Shown here piece after piece: positions 18,972-26,925 of a stretch of DNA of 64,000 bases. A model generated the notes under the pieces. The model ran no database searches. It was not told the DNA's origin and was given only the letters and a program-made list of their open reading frames with translations. This DNA comes from Bacteroidia bacterium (lineage in GTDB: Bacteria; Bacteroidota; Bacteroidia; Bacteroidales; Paludibacteraceae): NCBI GenBank assembly GCA_009930305.1, contig RZYM01000005.1, positions 86,699 to 150,698 on the forward strand, read 5' to 3'. Within the stretch, counting starts at the first letter, position 1. Each line of letters opens with the position of its first letter. The position numbers were made by a program, and so were the translations under genes.

Positions 18972-18990
18972 AGTAGCATTCTATTTATAC

Positions 18991-19030
18991 AAAAAACAGG
19001 GTATCTCTTTTTTGAGATACCCTGTTTTTT
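18991..19030. terminator. Bidirectional terminator between mutB and the secreted-protein operon
   Basis: Perfect 17-bp inverted repeat, AAAAAACAGGGTATCTC and its complement, around a T6 loop. A-rich and T-rich ends allow it to serve both converging transcripts. Confidence 0.93.
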
Positions 19031-19047
19031 GTATACTATATTTAATA

Positions 19048-19998
19048 TTATCTCGTTGTCATCCAAGGCATTACGTATGTATTTGGTTTTTGACCGTTAC
19101 CATAAGCAACACCAACGGCACGGAAAGCCTCAATGCGTTGACTCTCAAGGTCAACACCATCCTGCCACTTTTTCATCTCAAACTTCCAGTCATCAAGCAC
19201 CTTGTTTTTGATTTCTTTGAATAGTATATCAGCGTCACCATAACACTTGGCATCAGGATAAATGTTTGCAAGATATTTACCGGCAGATGCAGCACCTGAT
19301 GAATTTTGCTCCGCAGCCCAAGCAGCCTTTGCACTTGCAAGATTTACATCACACATGTAATCAACGTATGCTTGGTAAACATCTTTGGTTTTGGCTAGTG
19401 CTTGGTCATAGCAGTCACAAACTTCCGGAACAGATGTTAGCTCATAAAGTGCTGATTCATATTGCTTTTGGAACGCAAGGTTCTCGGCCTTTTTAATAAT
19501 GTTTGAACAGTTTGCATTGTAATAGTCAATGATCTTCTGCTTACCGTTCTGCATGAATGCGGTAATCTCATTTGAATTTGTGTTGATAGCCTTTACAGCG
19601 TTAATGAAACACTTAGTTTCATTTGTACCTACAGCCTTGGTCTCAATGCTGGTTGATGCAAACACCTTTTGATCAAAATAATCACAAAGGAACAATGTTA
19701 CTTGCATATTCTGAGCAATTTGCATTGGAGGTCCAGGCAAAATGTCTTTTGTAAGAGGAGTAAGCTCCAAAGAGATGAAGAAACGACTAAAACTTTCATT
19801 TGCAGCCACACCATTATTAGCTGCTATCTGTTTAAGTTTTGTAATAGCATATGCTCTTGCACCCTGTGGTAGTGGGTCCGGTTGATCCGGAATAAGAACA
19901 GAAATAGAAATAAGATCCTTCTTGTCTTGGAAATTCTGAGCGTTTATTGCCACTACGCCCAATAGGGCTGCCATGGCTGTAATAATAATCTTTTTCAT
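19048..19998 (-). CDS. Secreted protein of unknown function, last gene of the secreted operon
   Basis: 316 residues. A signal peptide (MKKIIITAMAALLGVVAINAQ) predicts periplasmic or outer-membrane export. I do not recognise the family. The mature part is mixed alpha/beta, with a helical stretch (residues about 165-270) rich in Tyr, Ala and Cys (ALYELTSVPEVCDCYDQALAK) that could fold as TPR-like helices. It ends in a short polar tail, PNTYVMPWMTTR. There is no lipobox and no sorting domain. It starts 7 nt after the DUF6175 gene, so it is almost certainly cotranscribed with the four genes before it. Confidence 0.85.
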   Translation of the reverse strand: MKKIIITAMAALLGVVAINAQNFQDKKDLISISVLIPDQPDPLPQGARAYAITKLKQIAANNGVAANESFSRFFISLELTPLTKDILPGPPMQIAQNMQVTLFLCDYFDQKVFASTSIETKAVGTNETKCFINAVKAINTNSNEITAFMQNGKQKIIDYYNANCSNIIKKAENLAFQKQYESALYELTSVPEVCDCYDQALAKTKDVYQAYVDYMCDVNLASAKAAWAAEQNSSGAASAGKYLANIYPDAKCYGDADILFKEIKNKVLDDWKFEMKKWQDGVDLESQRIEAFRAVGVAYGNGQKPNTYVMPWMTTR

Positions 19999-20005
19999 AT
20001 CAATA

Positions 20006-20953
20006 TTATTTTTCTCCTATTATTAGGACAGCTTTACCTAATCCTTTGGTTTGAACTTTACTCTCAATTTGATAAGTATTCTTCAAATACTTACGCAAAT
20101 CCTTAACATATGATTCTGTATCAAGAGCCTTTCCGTTAGCATCGAAAAGAGGCATACGAACCTGCTCATAATACATGTAGTTCTCAGAACCATCTGTTTT
20201 ACCATAACGATGATTAACCGTGTTCTGATTAAGCCATTCGTCAATAATATCGCCCAATTCTTCTCCACCAAATTCAGTTTCAAAATCAGTGCCGGAACCA
20301 TTGTCAAATACTTTAAAATCGATATTAATTTCGCGTCCGTTCTCAAACATATCATCAAAGTGATTTTGAAGTGTAGCAGCAAAATTATCCATGTGAGATG
20401 CTACGGCTTCTTCTAATAATACAGGTACTTCTGCAGAAAAAGAAGGTTCTCCATTCCCTGTGTCATAGGCAATTTGTTTGTTTGTATAAGCATCTATGCC
20501 TTGTAATATAAATTGAATAGATTTTTTCGGACCGCTTTGATTAACCTTCCAGCTTAATTGAATAATAATGTCGGCTTTAGCTGTTTTACGAAGCTGATCA
20601 AGAGGCGATTCTGCTAAACTTGCACCAGATGTTTTACTTTGTGTTAAGTTGTCTTCAGCTGTGCGTTGCTCAATTGATTTAAGAGTAGATTCAAGGTTCT
20701 TTAAAGGGAATCCTCTTTCTGCCATCATTCCACTTATTTGAGTAATAACTTGTTGCAGATCCATGTCTGTTTGTAATGCCTTTTTGTAATTTGGTATAAT
20801 TATGTCAGTACCTTGATTATCGTAATGATTAATAAATCCAAATTGATTACACCAAGCATCACTTGGAACAACCATTATGGTTGGTTTTTTTACTTGCGAA
20901 CAAACTACTTGTGACACAAGCAAAATTGAAAACAATATAGCTATTTTTCTCAT
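20006..20953 (-). CDS. DUF6175-family secreted protein
   Basis: 315 residues with a signal peptide ending near VVCSQ. KKPTIMVVPSDAWCNQFGF after the signal is the feature by which I assign DUF6175, a Bacteroidota family without known function; the assignment is from memory. The mid-part KADIIIQLSWKVN and the end GLGKAVLIIGEK recall the alternating strands of CsgG/LpoB-like periplasmic proteins, but that similarity is weak. A Gly/Asp/Glu-rich segment (residues about 210-235) could bind metal or be a loop. It lies 22 nt after the first paralogue gene and 7 nt before the next gene. Confidence 0.8.
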   Translation of the reverse strand: MRKIAILFSILLVSQVVCSQVKKPTIMVVPSDAWCNQFGFINHYDNQGTDIIIPNYKKALQTDMDLQQVITQISGMMAERGFPLKNLESTLKSIEQRTAEDNLTQSKTSGASLAESPLDQLRKTAKADIIIQLSWKVNQSGPKKSIQFILQGIDAYTNKQIAYDTGNGEPSFSAEVPVLLEEAVASHMDNFAATLQNHFDDMFENGREINIDFKVFDNGSGTDFETEFGGEELGDIIDEWLNQNTVNHRYGKTDGSENYMYYEQVRMPLFDANGKALDTESYVKDLRKYLKNTYQIESKVQTKGLGKAVLIIGEK

Positions 20954-20975
20954 GGTTTATAGATTTAGATTCTTG

Positions 20976-21449
20976 TTATTGTTTGATAATTCCATCTTTA
21001 ATAAGACGATCTTGAAGGTCTCCGCGATTTACTCTTACTGTAATACCATATTTGACTTGTTCTGATCGTTTTAAACGTTTTTTCGTAAAAGTACGTGAAT
21101 CTTCCATACTAATATATTTTTTGTATTCGCCATCATCTTTAAAAAATATATTGAAATAATATTCATATTTTTCTTTAGCATTCACTTCTGTAATAAGTGG
21201 TTTTTTATTGCATCCGCCATTACCATTTTTAATGCCGTTGAATATAACTTCATTTACTGCATTTTTTTTACATTGTTCAACAGCGTCAGTCTTGTTACGA
21301 CCATTAGCCCATACTCTAAGAGTTTGTGATCCATCAAGTTCAACTCCTAAACACTCTGTTTCTGAATTGTAATAAGCTGATGTGTTATTGTCTGCATTTA
21401 CAACAATTGCTGCAAATAGCATTGAAATAGCTAATAATAATTTATTCAT
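20976..21449 (-). CDS. Small secreted protein, paralogue of the 22401-22892 gene
   Basis: 157 residues from ATG 21449 (MNKLLLAISMLFAAIVVNA), chosen because the longer frame to 21488 would overlap the barrel gene upstream. After the signal peptide the core reads TLRVWANGRNKTDAVEQCKKNAVNEVIF, then NGNGGCNKKPLI, and ends with YGITVRVNRGDLQDRLIKDGII. The gene two positions upstream has the same order of motifs, so the two are paralogues within one operon. The A/V-rich helix followed by a conserved Gly-Cys turn is similar in style to LPP20/FlgO-like periplasmic domains; no function is known to me. Confidence 0.8.
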   Translation of the reverse strand: MNKLLLAISMLFAAIVVNADNNTSAYYNSETECLGVELDGSQTLRVWANGRNKTDAVEQCKKNAVNEVIFNGIKNGNGGCNKKPLITEVNAKEKYEYYFNIFFKDDGEYKKYISMEDSRTFTKKRLKRSEQVKYGITVRVNRGDLQDRLIKDGIIKQ

Positions 21450-21460
21450 GTTTTGTTGTA

Positions 21461-22375
21461 TTAAAATTCGTATGCAATTTTGCCGCACAAAAAGCTTGTG
21501 TAAAGAGTGGTTGAAGTAATGTTACCTCTTTCAATAGTTCCATTCCATCTTGGTAGTACTTGACCCATATAGCTGACGCCAAGTAATATTGTATTGCGCG
21601 GACCTCCAATTTTTATACCTAGTGTGGGCGCAAAGAAAATTCCATCGCCTAATGATGCAACTGCTGCACTATTGTCATATTGAATATCATTTGGATTTAA
21701 TGGGTTTTGTGTGGCTTTTGTGCCATTTAAGTAATTATTGCTAAAAGAGTAACCAAAATCAAATGCCCAATATGGAACAACAGTACGTGTATCGTTGGAA
21801 ATGAGGTTACCGCGTAAATCAATAAATAGAGGAATTGACCATGGCGCTCCTACATATTTGTTTCCATTAATGTCAGTTTGTGTGTATTGTTGATGTTTTG
21901 GCTCATACAAACCATTAATCCCATAGTAAGTTTGATTTTGAATATTAGTTGAAGGAAGGTAGTATCTAAAACCGAGACCAATACCTATCTGTATAAATTG
22001 GTTAAAACGATAACCATTTATAAACGATATTCCGATATTGTATAGAGATGGATTGTAATTTACATCAACTGTTCCGCCTCCCATAACTTCAACCGAACAC
22101 CACCAACCTTTTTTTTGTGTTTCGTAATCGATATATGCTGCACGCTTTGGTGTTTCTGGAACAACAACTGTTGTTGTCCCTTTATCTATTTTTCTAACTT
22201 CAAGTTTTTTGTATTGCAGTATATTACCATTTGACTCAATCTCTACTATATTGTAGTCGTCTTTTGTAACTGTCCCTTTTACAACACGTCCGTTGTTAAG
22301 ATACACAACATCCTCTGCTATTGCTATGGTACCAAACATCAAGACTGAAATTAGGATGGAAAATAATTTTTTCAT
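21461..22375 (-). CDS. Outer-membrane beta-barrel-like protein
   Basis: 304 residues. The signal peptide ends at about residue 20 (IAIAE). The next 45 residues (DVVYLNNGRVVKGTVTKDDY, then KLEVRKID) form a small SH3-like beta unit often seen at the N-terminus of Bacteroidota surface proteins. The remainder alternates hydrophobic and polar residues with many Tyr, Gly and Asn (IGIGLGFRYYLPS, YWAFDFGYSFSNNYLNG, ILLGVSYMGQVLPRWNG) and ends in an aromatic residue, LCGKIAYEF, the usual barrel C-terminus. It probably sits in the outer membrane as the anchor or pore of the operon products; that role is inference. It lies between the two paralogues. Confidence 0.8.
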   Translation of the reverse strand: MKKLFSILISVLMFGTIAIAEDVVYLNNGRVVKGTVTKDDYNIVEIESNGNILQYKKLEVRKIDKGTTTVVVPETPKRAAYIDYETQKKGWWCSVEVMGGGTVDVNYNPSLYNIGISFINGYRFNQFIQIGIGLGFRYYLPSTNIQNQTYYGINGLYEPKHQQYTQTDINGNKYVGAPWSIPLFIDLRGNLISNDTRTVVPYWAFDFGYSFSNNYLNGTKATQNPLNPNDIQYDNSAAVASLGDGIFFAPTLGIKIGGPRNTILLGVSYMGQVLPRWNGTIERGNITSTTLYTSFLCGKIAYEF

Positions 22376-22400
22376 AATAATATTAATTTGTTAGTGTATA

Positions 22401-22892
22401 TTAAAATCCATTTGATAATCCACGTATAATACCGGCATCTTCAAGATTTTTGCGTAAATTGTCTTTGTATATGCTTACAATTACGCCAACTTTATATTCT
22501 TTGCCAACTTTAATTACTTCTATATTATTGGTTGCACTGCCAAATTTTTGATAATCACCGCCTTCTCCAAAGAATTTTTCAAAAAAATCTGCTTTGTCTG
22601 TTTCAATTGACGGATCTTTGATTAGAGGACGTTGTGTACTACAACCATTACCACCGGCAAACCCTTTAAATATAACCCCGTGTACAGCATTTTTTACTGC
22701 TTGATTTGTTGCGGTAGCCTCTTTTTTTGAGTAGCTCCAAACTTTCACAAGGTATGTACCGGTTGCTCCTACGCCTGAACATTCAATTTCGTAGCGCCAT
22801 TGTTTTGTGTCCTGTTCAGCTTTCGATTTTGAAGAAGCGAAGCATACACTTGCCGTAAGAGTGGCAATAAGAATAAAAATAATTTTTTTCAT
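22401..22892 (-). CDS. Small secreted protein, first gene of the five-gene operon
   Basis: 163 residues with a signal peptide ending near VCFAS. The core LVKVWSYSKKEATATNQAVKNAVHGVIF, the turn GGNGCSTQRPLI and the end YKVGVIVSIYKDNLRKNLEDAGIIRG match the 20976-21449 product in order and spacing. It begins 65 nt after a good promoter box and is followed after 25 nt by the barrel gene. The function is unknown to me; having two diverged copies flank a barrel protein suggests a heteromeric partner role. Confidence 0.8.
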   Translation of the reverse strand: MKKIIFILIATLTASVCFASSKSKAEQDTKQWRYEIECSGVGATGTYLVKVWSYSKKEATATNQAVKNAVHGVIFKGFAGGNGCSTQRPLIKDPSIETDKADFFEKFFGEGGDYQKFGSATNNIEVIKVGKEYKVGVIVSIYKDNLRKNLEDAGIIRGLSNGF

Positions 22893-22957
22893 TTTTTAGT
22901 TATTAATAATTATATAATTTAATTTGTAAAAGTGATGCCTTTTTGTATCAATAAAAG

Positions 22958-22965
22958 CAAAGGTA
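22958..22965 (-). promoter_or_regulatory. -7 promoter box of the five-gene secreted operon
   Basis: TACCTTTG on the minus strand, 65 nt before the ATG at 22892, with TTTG upstream at about the -33 spacing (GTTTGAATTGCATACCTTTG). Confidence 0.65.
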
Positions 22966-23047
22966 TGCAATTCAAACAAATAATCAATAATCACATGCAT
23001 AAAAGTATTAATAAATATTAGCCTTTTTGTGCTTATTTATATGATTA

Positions 23048-24382
23048 TTACTTTTTTGCTTTTTCGTATTTGCCTTCAATAAGCAACATACCTTCGCGCA
23101 CTTCTCCGCCTGATTTCTTCTTAAATATAGTATATGATAATTCAGACCCTTCTTCTTTTTCTTCTGTAGCCATATAGCGGTTATCCCAAATTTTACCTTT
23201 TACGGGTTGCATAGTGGCAACATATTTGTAATATGTTTTATTTGTTTCAGGATCAAGTATTTGTTCAATAAGTTGAAATTTGCTTTTTTCTGTAATTCCT
23301 TCTTTTAATCCTACTTTTGCAGCATAGCCTATAAATTTACCCTTTTCATCATCTCCTAAATTTTTGAATATTGGAGTCTTAAGTTTAAAATCTTCGTAAG
23401 CAAGTTGTAGTGATGCAATATTTTTATCTTGACTTCTGGCACAATTAATTTTTATTAGATCATGGCGATCATATTTCCCTTTTAATACCGAGTTTTCATC
23501 AAATTCGTATTCGTGAGCTACATATTTAACCTTAAACAACGAGCTATCATTTATAAAAGCTCTTATCTTTGCCGAATCACTAATTTGTGTGTAGTATTTA
23601 TCGTAAAAAACTGCTTGTATAGAATCATTCCATTGTAACTGAAATAAGTATGAATGATTTCTAACTCGAAATCCTGTAAAACTGTCCGCTATAGCTCCTG
23701 CTAAGTCAGTAACGCCGGAAACAGTACCTCCGCCTAAAAAAGCGTCTCCTATACCTCCTAATATCGACATCGTTGTTTTTGCTACTTTAGCTTTTTGTTC
23801 AGCGGTAACGTATGTCATATCGTTTACAATTATGAATGTTTTACTAATTAGTTCTTCTCCAGCATCGGATATAGCAGCTATGCCACGAATTGTACGCTTA
23901 GCTTTTTCTACATCCATCGAACTAGCATCATATTGACCGCGTTCTTTTATAATTTCCATATTCATATTAGCAGAATCTAATGACAAATTATACCATATTG
24001 CTATTAGATTTGTGCCTATATTTATATTGTTTAGAAACTCTTCAATAGCTACCCCATTTTTATTTATTTCTTTTTCTGAAAGATTTTTGCCGTAAACGGC
24101 TTTATATAAACCAGGTTTATCTTTAGGTTTTACATTCTTAAATCCGTTTGCATCAATTATTTTAAGCCCTGTGTTGTGGTCATTAAATTTATCCGGAGTT
24201 GGAATTTCAAGATAAGCGTCTTTAATATCATTACTGAATTCATCTTCTGGGTGTATTACCATCATGGTTGCAATAGAACTGCGTCGATATTTTATTAATT
24301 TACCATTATCTGTATAACCTTGAGCGTTAATGTTTAAAATAAAAAATAAAGAAACAGTAGTGAGTAGTAATAATTTTTTCAT
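23048..24382 (-). CDS. Secreted protein of unknown function upstream of the operon
   Basis: 444 residues, with a signal peptide of about 20 residues (MKKLLLLTTVSLFFILNINAQ). I do not recognise a family. Visible features: a glycine-rich hydrophobic stretch near residues 200-225 (MSILGGIGDAFLGGGTVSG) that could be membrane-active, a charged half with AYEDFKLKTPIFKNLGDDEKG, and repeated beta-type segments such as KFQLIEQILDPETNKTYYKYVA. It is separated from the five-gene operon by 155 nt that contain that operon's own promoter, so it is expressed separately or by partial read-through. Same strand and the same kind of export suggest a shared process. Confidence 0.8.
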   Translation of the reverse strand: MKKLLLLTTVSLFFILNINAQGYTDNGKLIKYRRSSIATMMVIHPEDEFSNDIKDAYLEIPTPDKFNDHNTGLKIIDANGFKNVKPKDKPGLYKAVYGKNLSEKEINKNGVAIEEFLNNINIGTNLIAIWYNLSLDSANMNMEIIKERGQYDASSMDVEKAKRTIRGIAAISDAGEELISKTFIIVNDMTYVTAEQKAKVAKTTMSILGGIGDAFLGGGTVSGVTDLAGAIADSFTGFRVRNHSYLFQLQWNDSIQAVFYDKYYTQISDSAKIRAFINDSSLFKVKYVAHEYEFDENSVLKGKYDRHDLIKINCARSQDKNIASLQLAYEDFKLKTPIFKNLGDDEKGKFIGYAAKVGLKEGITEKSKFQLIEQILDPETNKTYYKYVATMQPVKGKIWDNRYMATEEKEEGSELSYTIFKKKSGGEVREGMLLIEGKYEKAKK

Positions 24383-24521
24383 ATAAAATGTTATAAAAAT
24401 GTGATAGTAACGATGTGTTTGTCTAATTAAGGTTTACTCTGTTTAATGTTTTGAGTTTACCTCTTTTTTTATAATGCCTAAATCTAATTTATAAGTAATG
24501 TACTTGTGAGTTTGTTGATGA

Positions 24522-24529
24522 CAAAATTA
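24522..24529 (-). promoter_or_regulatory. Possible -7 promoter box of the 444-residue secreted gene
   Basis: TAATTTTG on the minus strand, 139 nt before the ATG at 24382. The long spacing makes this less certain than the other boxes. Confidence 0.4.
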
Positions 24530-24742
24530 TAACATATTTTTCATGTTTGCAATTTCTTACCAAATAATTGTAAATATATATAAGAATGATATACCTGAGT
24601 CAAATGCGGATGAAGTAAATTCAAGTTACTATCGTGATAATCTAGATATATGTATCTGGTAGATGTAATTTTCAAACAATTCTGCTGGTTTTAACTAAAA
24701 CCTAATATTTGAGATTAAATTATAAATCATTTATATTATGTC

Positions 24743-24760
24743 AATTGTTGCAAAACAATT
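24743..24760. promoter_or_regulatory. 18-bp perfect palindrome, candidate operator
   Basis: AATTGTT, spacer GCAA, AACAATT, about 140 bp upstream of the TetR promoter box. Size and symmetry suit a TetR-dimer site, but the binding protein is a guess. Confidence 0.35.
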
Positions 24761-24773
24761 ACAAAACGGGTAT

Positions 24774-24804
24774 CTGGAAACTTTAGTAGTAAAATAGTTT
24801 CCGG
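24774..24804. promoter_or_regulatory. Inverted repeat upstream of the TetR gene
   Basis: CTGGAAACT and AGTTTCCGG pair over 9 bp (one G-T) around a 13-nt spacer. It could be an operator or the hairpin of an upstream transcript. Confidence 0.35.
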
Positions 24805-24896
24805 TTAATTATTTGATTATCAGAAATATGTAACTGTGATGATTTTTGATAGTAAAAATTTAACAAATAATAATATTACTGATACTATAATTACAC

Positions 24897-24904
24897 TACT
24901 TTTG
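24897..24904 (+). promoter_or_regulatory. -7 promoter box of the TetR/efflux operon
   Basis: TACTTTTG ends 4 nt before the GTG start at 24909. The predicted transcription start falls at or next to the start codon, implying a leaderless message. Confidence 0.65.
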
Positions 24905-24908
24905 CGTC

Positions 24909-25520
24909 GTGGAAAATTTGAGAAATGACATAGAAAAAACAGCTGAAATTTTATTTATTAAGTATGGTATCAGAAGTGTTAGTATTGATGATATATGCAG
25001 TAAACTGCATATGTCCAAGAAGACATTTTATACAGAGTATAGTCAAAAGCAGGATTTAGTATCTGCAGTATTGAGAAATATCAACGAAAACAATCAAAAA
25101 GAAGACGAAAAGGATTTGATAAATAGCAAATACAACATGATTGATGTTATTATGCGTTTTAAACAACCTTTGCAGCGTGAAAGGGCTCGTCGTAACGAAA
25201 AGTTTTATAGAGATTTGGATAAATATTATCCTGAGGTACATCGCAAATTTCTTGAAGAACGTAGCTATGCTTTTAAATTGGTTCTTATTGAGCATTTAAA
25301 TAAAGGAATTGAGGAAGGCTTATTCCGTAAGGATATTAATCTTGATTTGTTCCCGTTATTTGCTCAACGTTGGTTTTTAACTCCTTTGGATTTTGGATAT
25401 GATAAGAAAGTAAAATACATAGATTCTATTATAGAGATAATGATGGATGGGTATATGAGAATGGTTTGTAATAAAGATGGTTTGGAATATTACCAAAAAA
25501 AATATTGTAGTGAAAAATAA
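24909..25520 (+). CDS. TetR/AcrR-family regulator of the efflux operon
   Basis: 203 residues starting at GTG. The N-terminal helix-turn-helix is clear: IEKTAEILFIKYGIRSVSIDDICSKLHMSKKTFYTEY, the TetR DNA-binding pattern. The C-terminal ligand-binding and dimerisation part is helical and unlike others I know. The TolC gene begins 19 nt after the stop, so it probably represses its own operon and responds to a substrate of the pump. No in-frame ATG exists before the recognition helix, and the promoter box ends 4 nt ahead of the GTG, both supporting this start. Confidence 0.9.
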   Translation: MENLRNDIEKTAEILFIKYGIRSVSIDDICSKLHMSKKTFYTEYSQKQDLVSAVLRNINENNQKEDEKDLINSKYNMIDVIMRFKQPLQRERARRNEKFYRDLDKYYPEVHRKFLEERSYAFKLVLIEHLNKGIEEGLFRKDINLDLFPLFAQRWFLTPLDFGYDKKVKYIDSIIEIMMDGYMRMVCNKDGLEYYQKKYCSEK

Positions 25521-25539
25521 TATATACTATAGGTGTAAC

Positions 25540-26835
25540 ATGAAAAGAATGTTTTTTTCCTTGCTGACAATTCTGACTGTATTGTCTACTTTCGCGCAAG
25601 AAGGACAACCTCAAAGGATGTCATTAAATCTTAGTTTAAATGATGCTAAGCAATATGCAATAGAGCATAATCGTTCATTGCAAAATGCGTCATTGTCAAT
25701 CAAGCAAGCTGAGGCTTCTCGTTGGCAAACTATTGCCACAATGTTGCCTCAAGCTAAAGCTAGCATGGACTATTCAAACATGTGTGGTTATAATATGCAA
25801 GTAGGCGGCTTTGCTATACCTATGAACCCCTCAGGAACTTTATCAATTAATGCATCTGTTGCTATTACAGGATCTCAGATAGTTGGGACTCTATTGAATA
25901 ATATTGCAATTGAGATGTCCAATGTACAAGCAAAACAAACAGAACAAACTGTTTCTTCAAAAGTCACTACTACATATTACTCTATATTGGCAATGGAAGA
26001 AACTGTTATTCTATTAGAGAAGAACCTCAAAAACATGCAAGATATCTACGCGCGTGCGCAGAATGCAGTTAATGTAGGAGCTTCAGAACAAACTACTGCT
26101 GATCAAATTTCGGTTCAACTAGCATCATACCAAAGCAGTATCAATAGTACAAAACGTCAAGTTGAAACATTGTATAATATGTTACGTATATATTTAGGTG
26201 CAGGTGTTGATGTTGATATAGTACTTACTGAAAAACTTGAAGATTTGTTGAACATTGATACAACAATAGATTTGCTATCGTCAGATTTAGTTCTTGATAA
26301 TAATTATGACTATCAATTATTAACTAAAAATACTGAATTAGCAAAAAAACAGATAACACTTACAGCTATGGATTATGTTCCAAGTTTAAGCGGATACTAC
26401 CAATATTCTGCTAAAACATATTTTGGAGCAGCTGAGGGTATGAATACAACTCCTCCTAACATGGTAGGAGTTTCATTAGGTATTCCAATATGGTCAAGCG
26501 GTAAAAGAGCATCTGCGGTAACAGAAAAGAAATTGGCATATAAAGTTGCTCAAAATACTTTGGCTGATACCGAAGACCAATTAAAAGTTCAAGATAAACA
26601 ATTGAAGTATAATCTTAAATCTGCTTACGAAACATACGAAGTTCAAAAAAAGAACATTAAAGTAACACAAAGTGTGTTCGAAAATGTTTCTAAAAAATTC
26701 GAATTCGGATATGCCTCAAGCACAGATGTTACTACAGCAACTCAAGAATTATTAACGGCTCAAACAAATTATATTTCTTCTATGTTGGAAATGGTTAATG
26801 CGTATATTAATTTAAAGAACTTGTTAAATAAATAA
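25540..26835 (+). CDS. TolC-family outer-membrane efflux protein
   Basis: 431 residues from ATG 25540 (MKRMFFSLLTILTVLSTFAQ), which gives a proper signal peptide; the longer frame from 25477 overlaps the regulator. The two outer-membrane-factor repeats are visible as alternating helix blocks: LNLSLNDAKQYAIEHNRSLQNASLSI near the start, LGIPIWSSGKRASAVTEKK in the strand region and YASSTDVTTATQELLTAQTNYISSMLEMVNAYINL at the end. It forms the trimeric outer-membrane duct for the RND pump encoded next. A 90-bp gap without a promoter box separates it from the adaptor gene. Confidence 0.94.
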   Translation: MKRMFFSLLTILTVLSTFAQEGQPQRMSLNLSLNDAKQYAIEHNRSLQNASLSIKQAEASRWQTIATMLPQAKASMDYSNMCGYNMQVGGFAIPMNPSGTLSINASVAITGSQIVGTLLNNIAIEMSNVQAKQTEQTVSSKVTTTYYSILAMEETVILLEKNLKNMQDIYARAQNAVNVGASEQTTADQISVQLASYQSSINSTKRQVETLYNMLRIYLGAGVDVDIVLTEKLEDLLNIDTTIDLLSSDLVLDNNYDYQLLTKNTELAKKQITLTAMDYVPSLSGYYQYSAKTYFGAAEGMNTTPPNMVGVSLGIPIWSSGKRASAVTEKKLAYKVAQNTLADTEDQLKVQDKQLKYNLKSAYETYEVQKKNIKVTQSVFENVSKKFEFGYASSTDVTTATQELLTAQTNYISSMLEMVNAYINLKNLLNK

Positions 26836-26925
26836 TTCTTCTGATGAATTTGAATTCATAAAATGCATTTGAAGTTGAAGTTATTGGACAAAACAAAAAA
26901 ATAACAAATATAATAATATAAAAAA

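Larger units (their letters stand above)
24383..24908. other. 526-bp AT-rich intergenic region between divergent genes
   Basis: No credible coding frame. It holds a minus-strand promoter box at 24522-24529 for the secreted gene, a plus-strand box at 24897-24904 for the TetR gene, and two inverted repeats at 24743-24760 and 24774-24804 that could be operators. I see nothing else. Confidence 0.6.
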
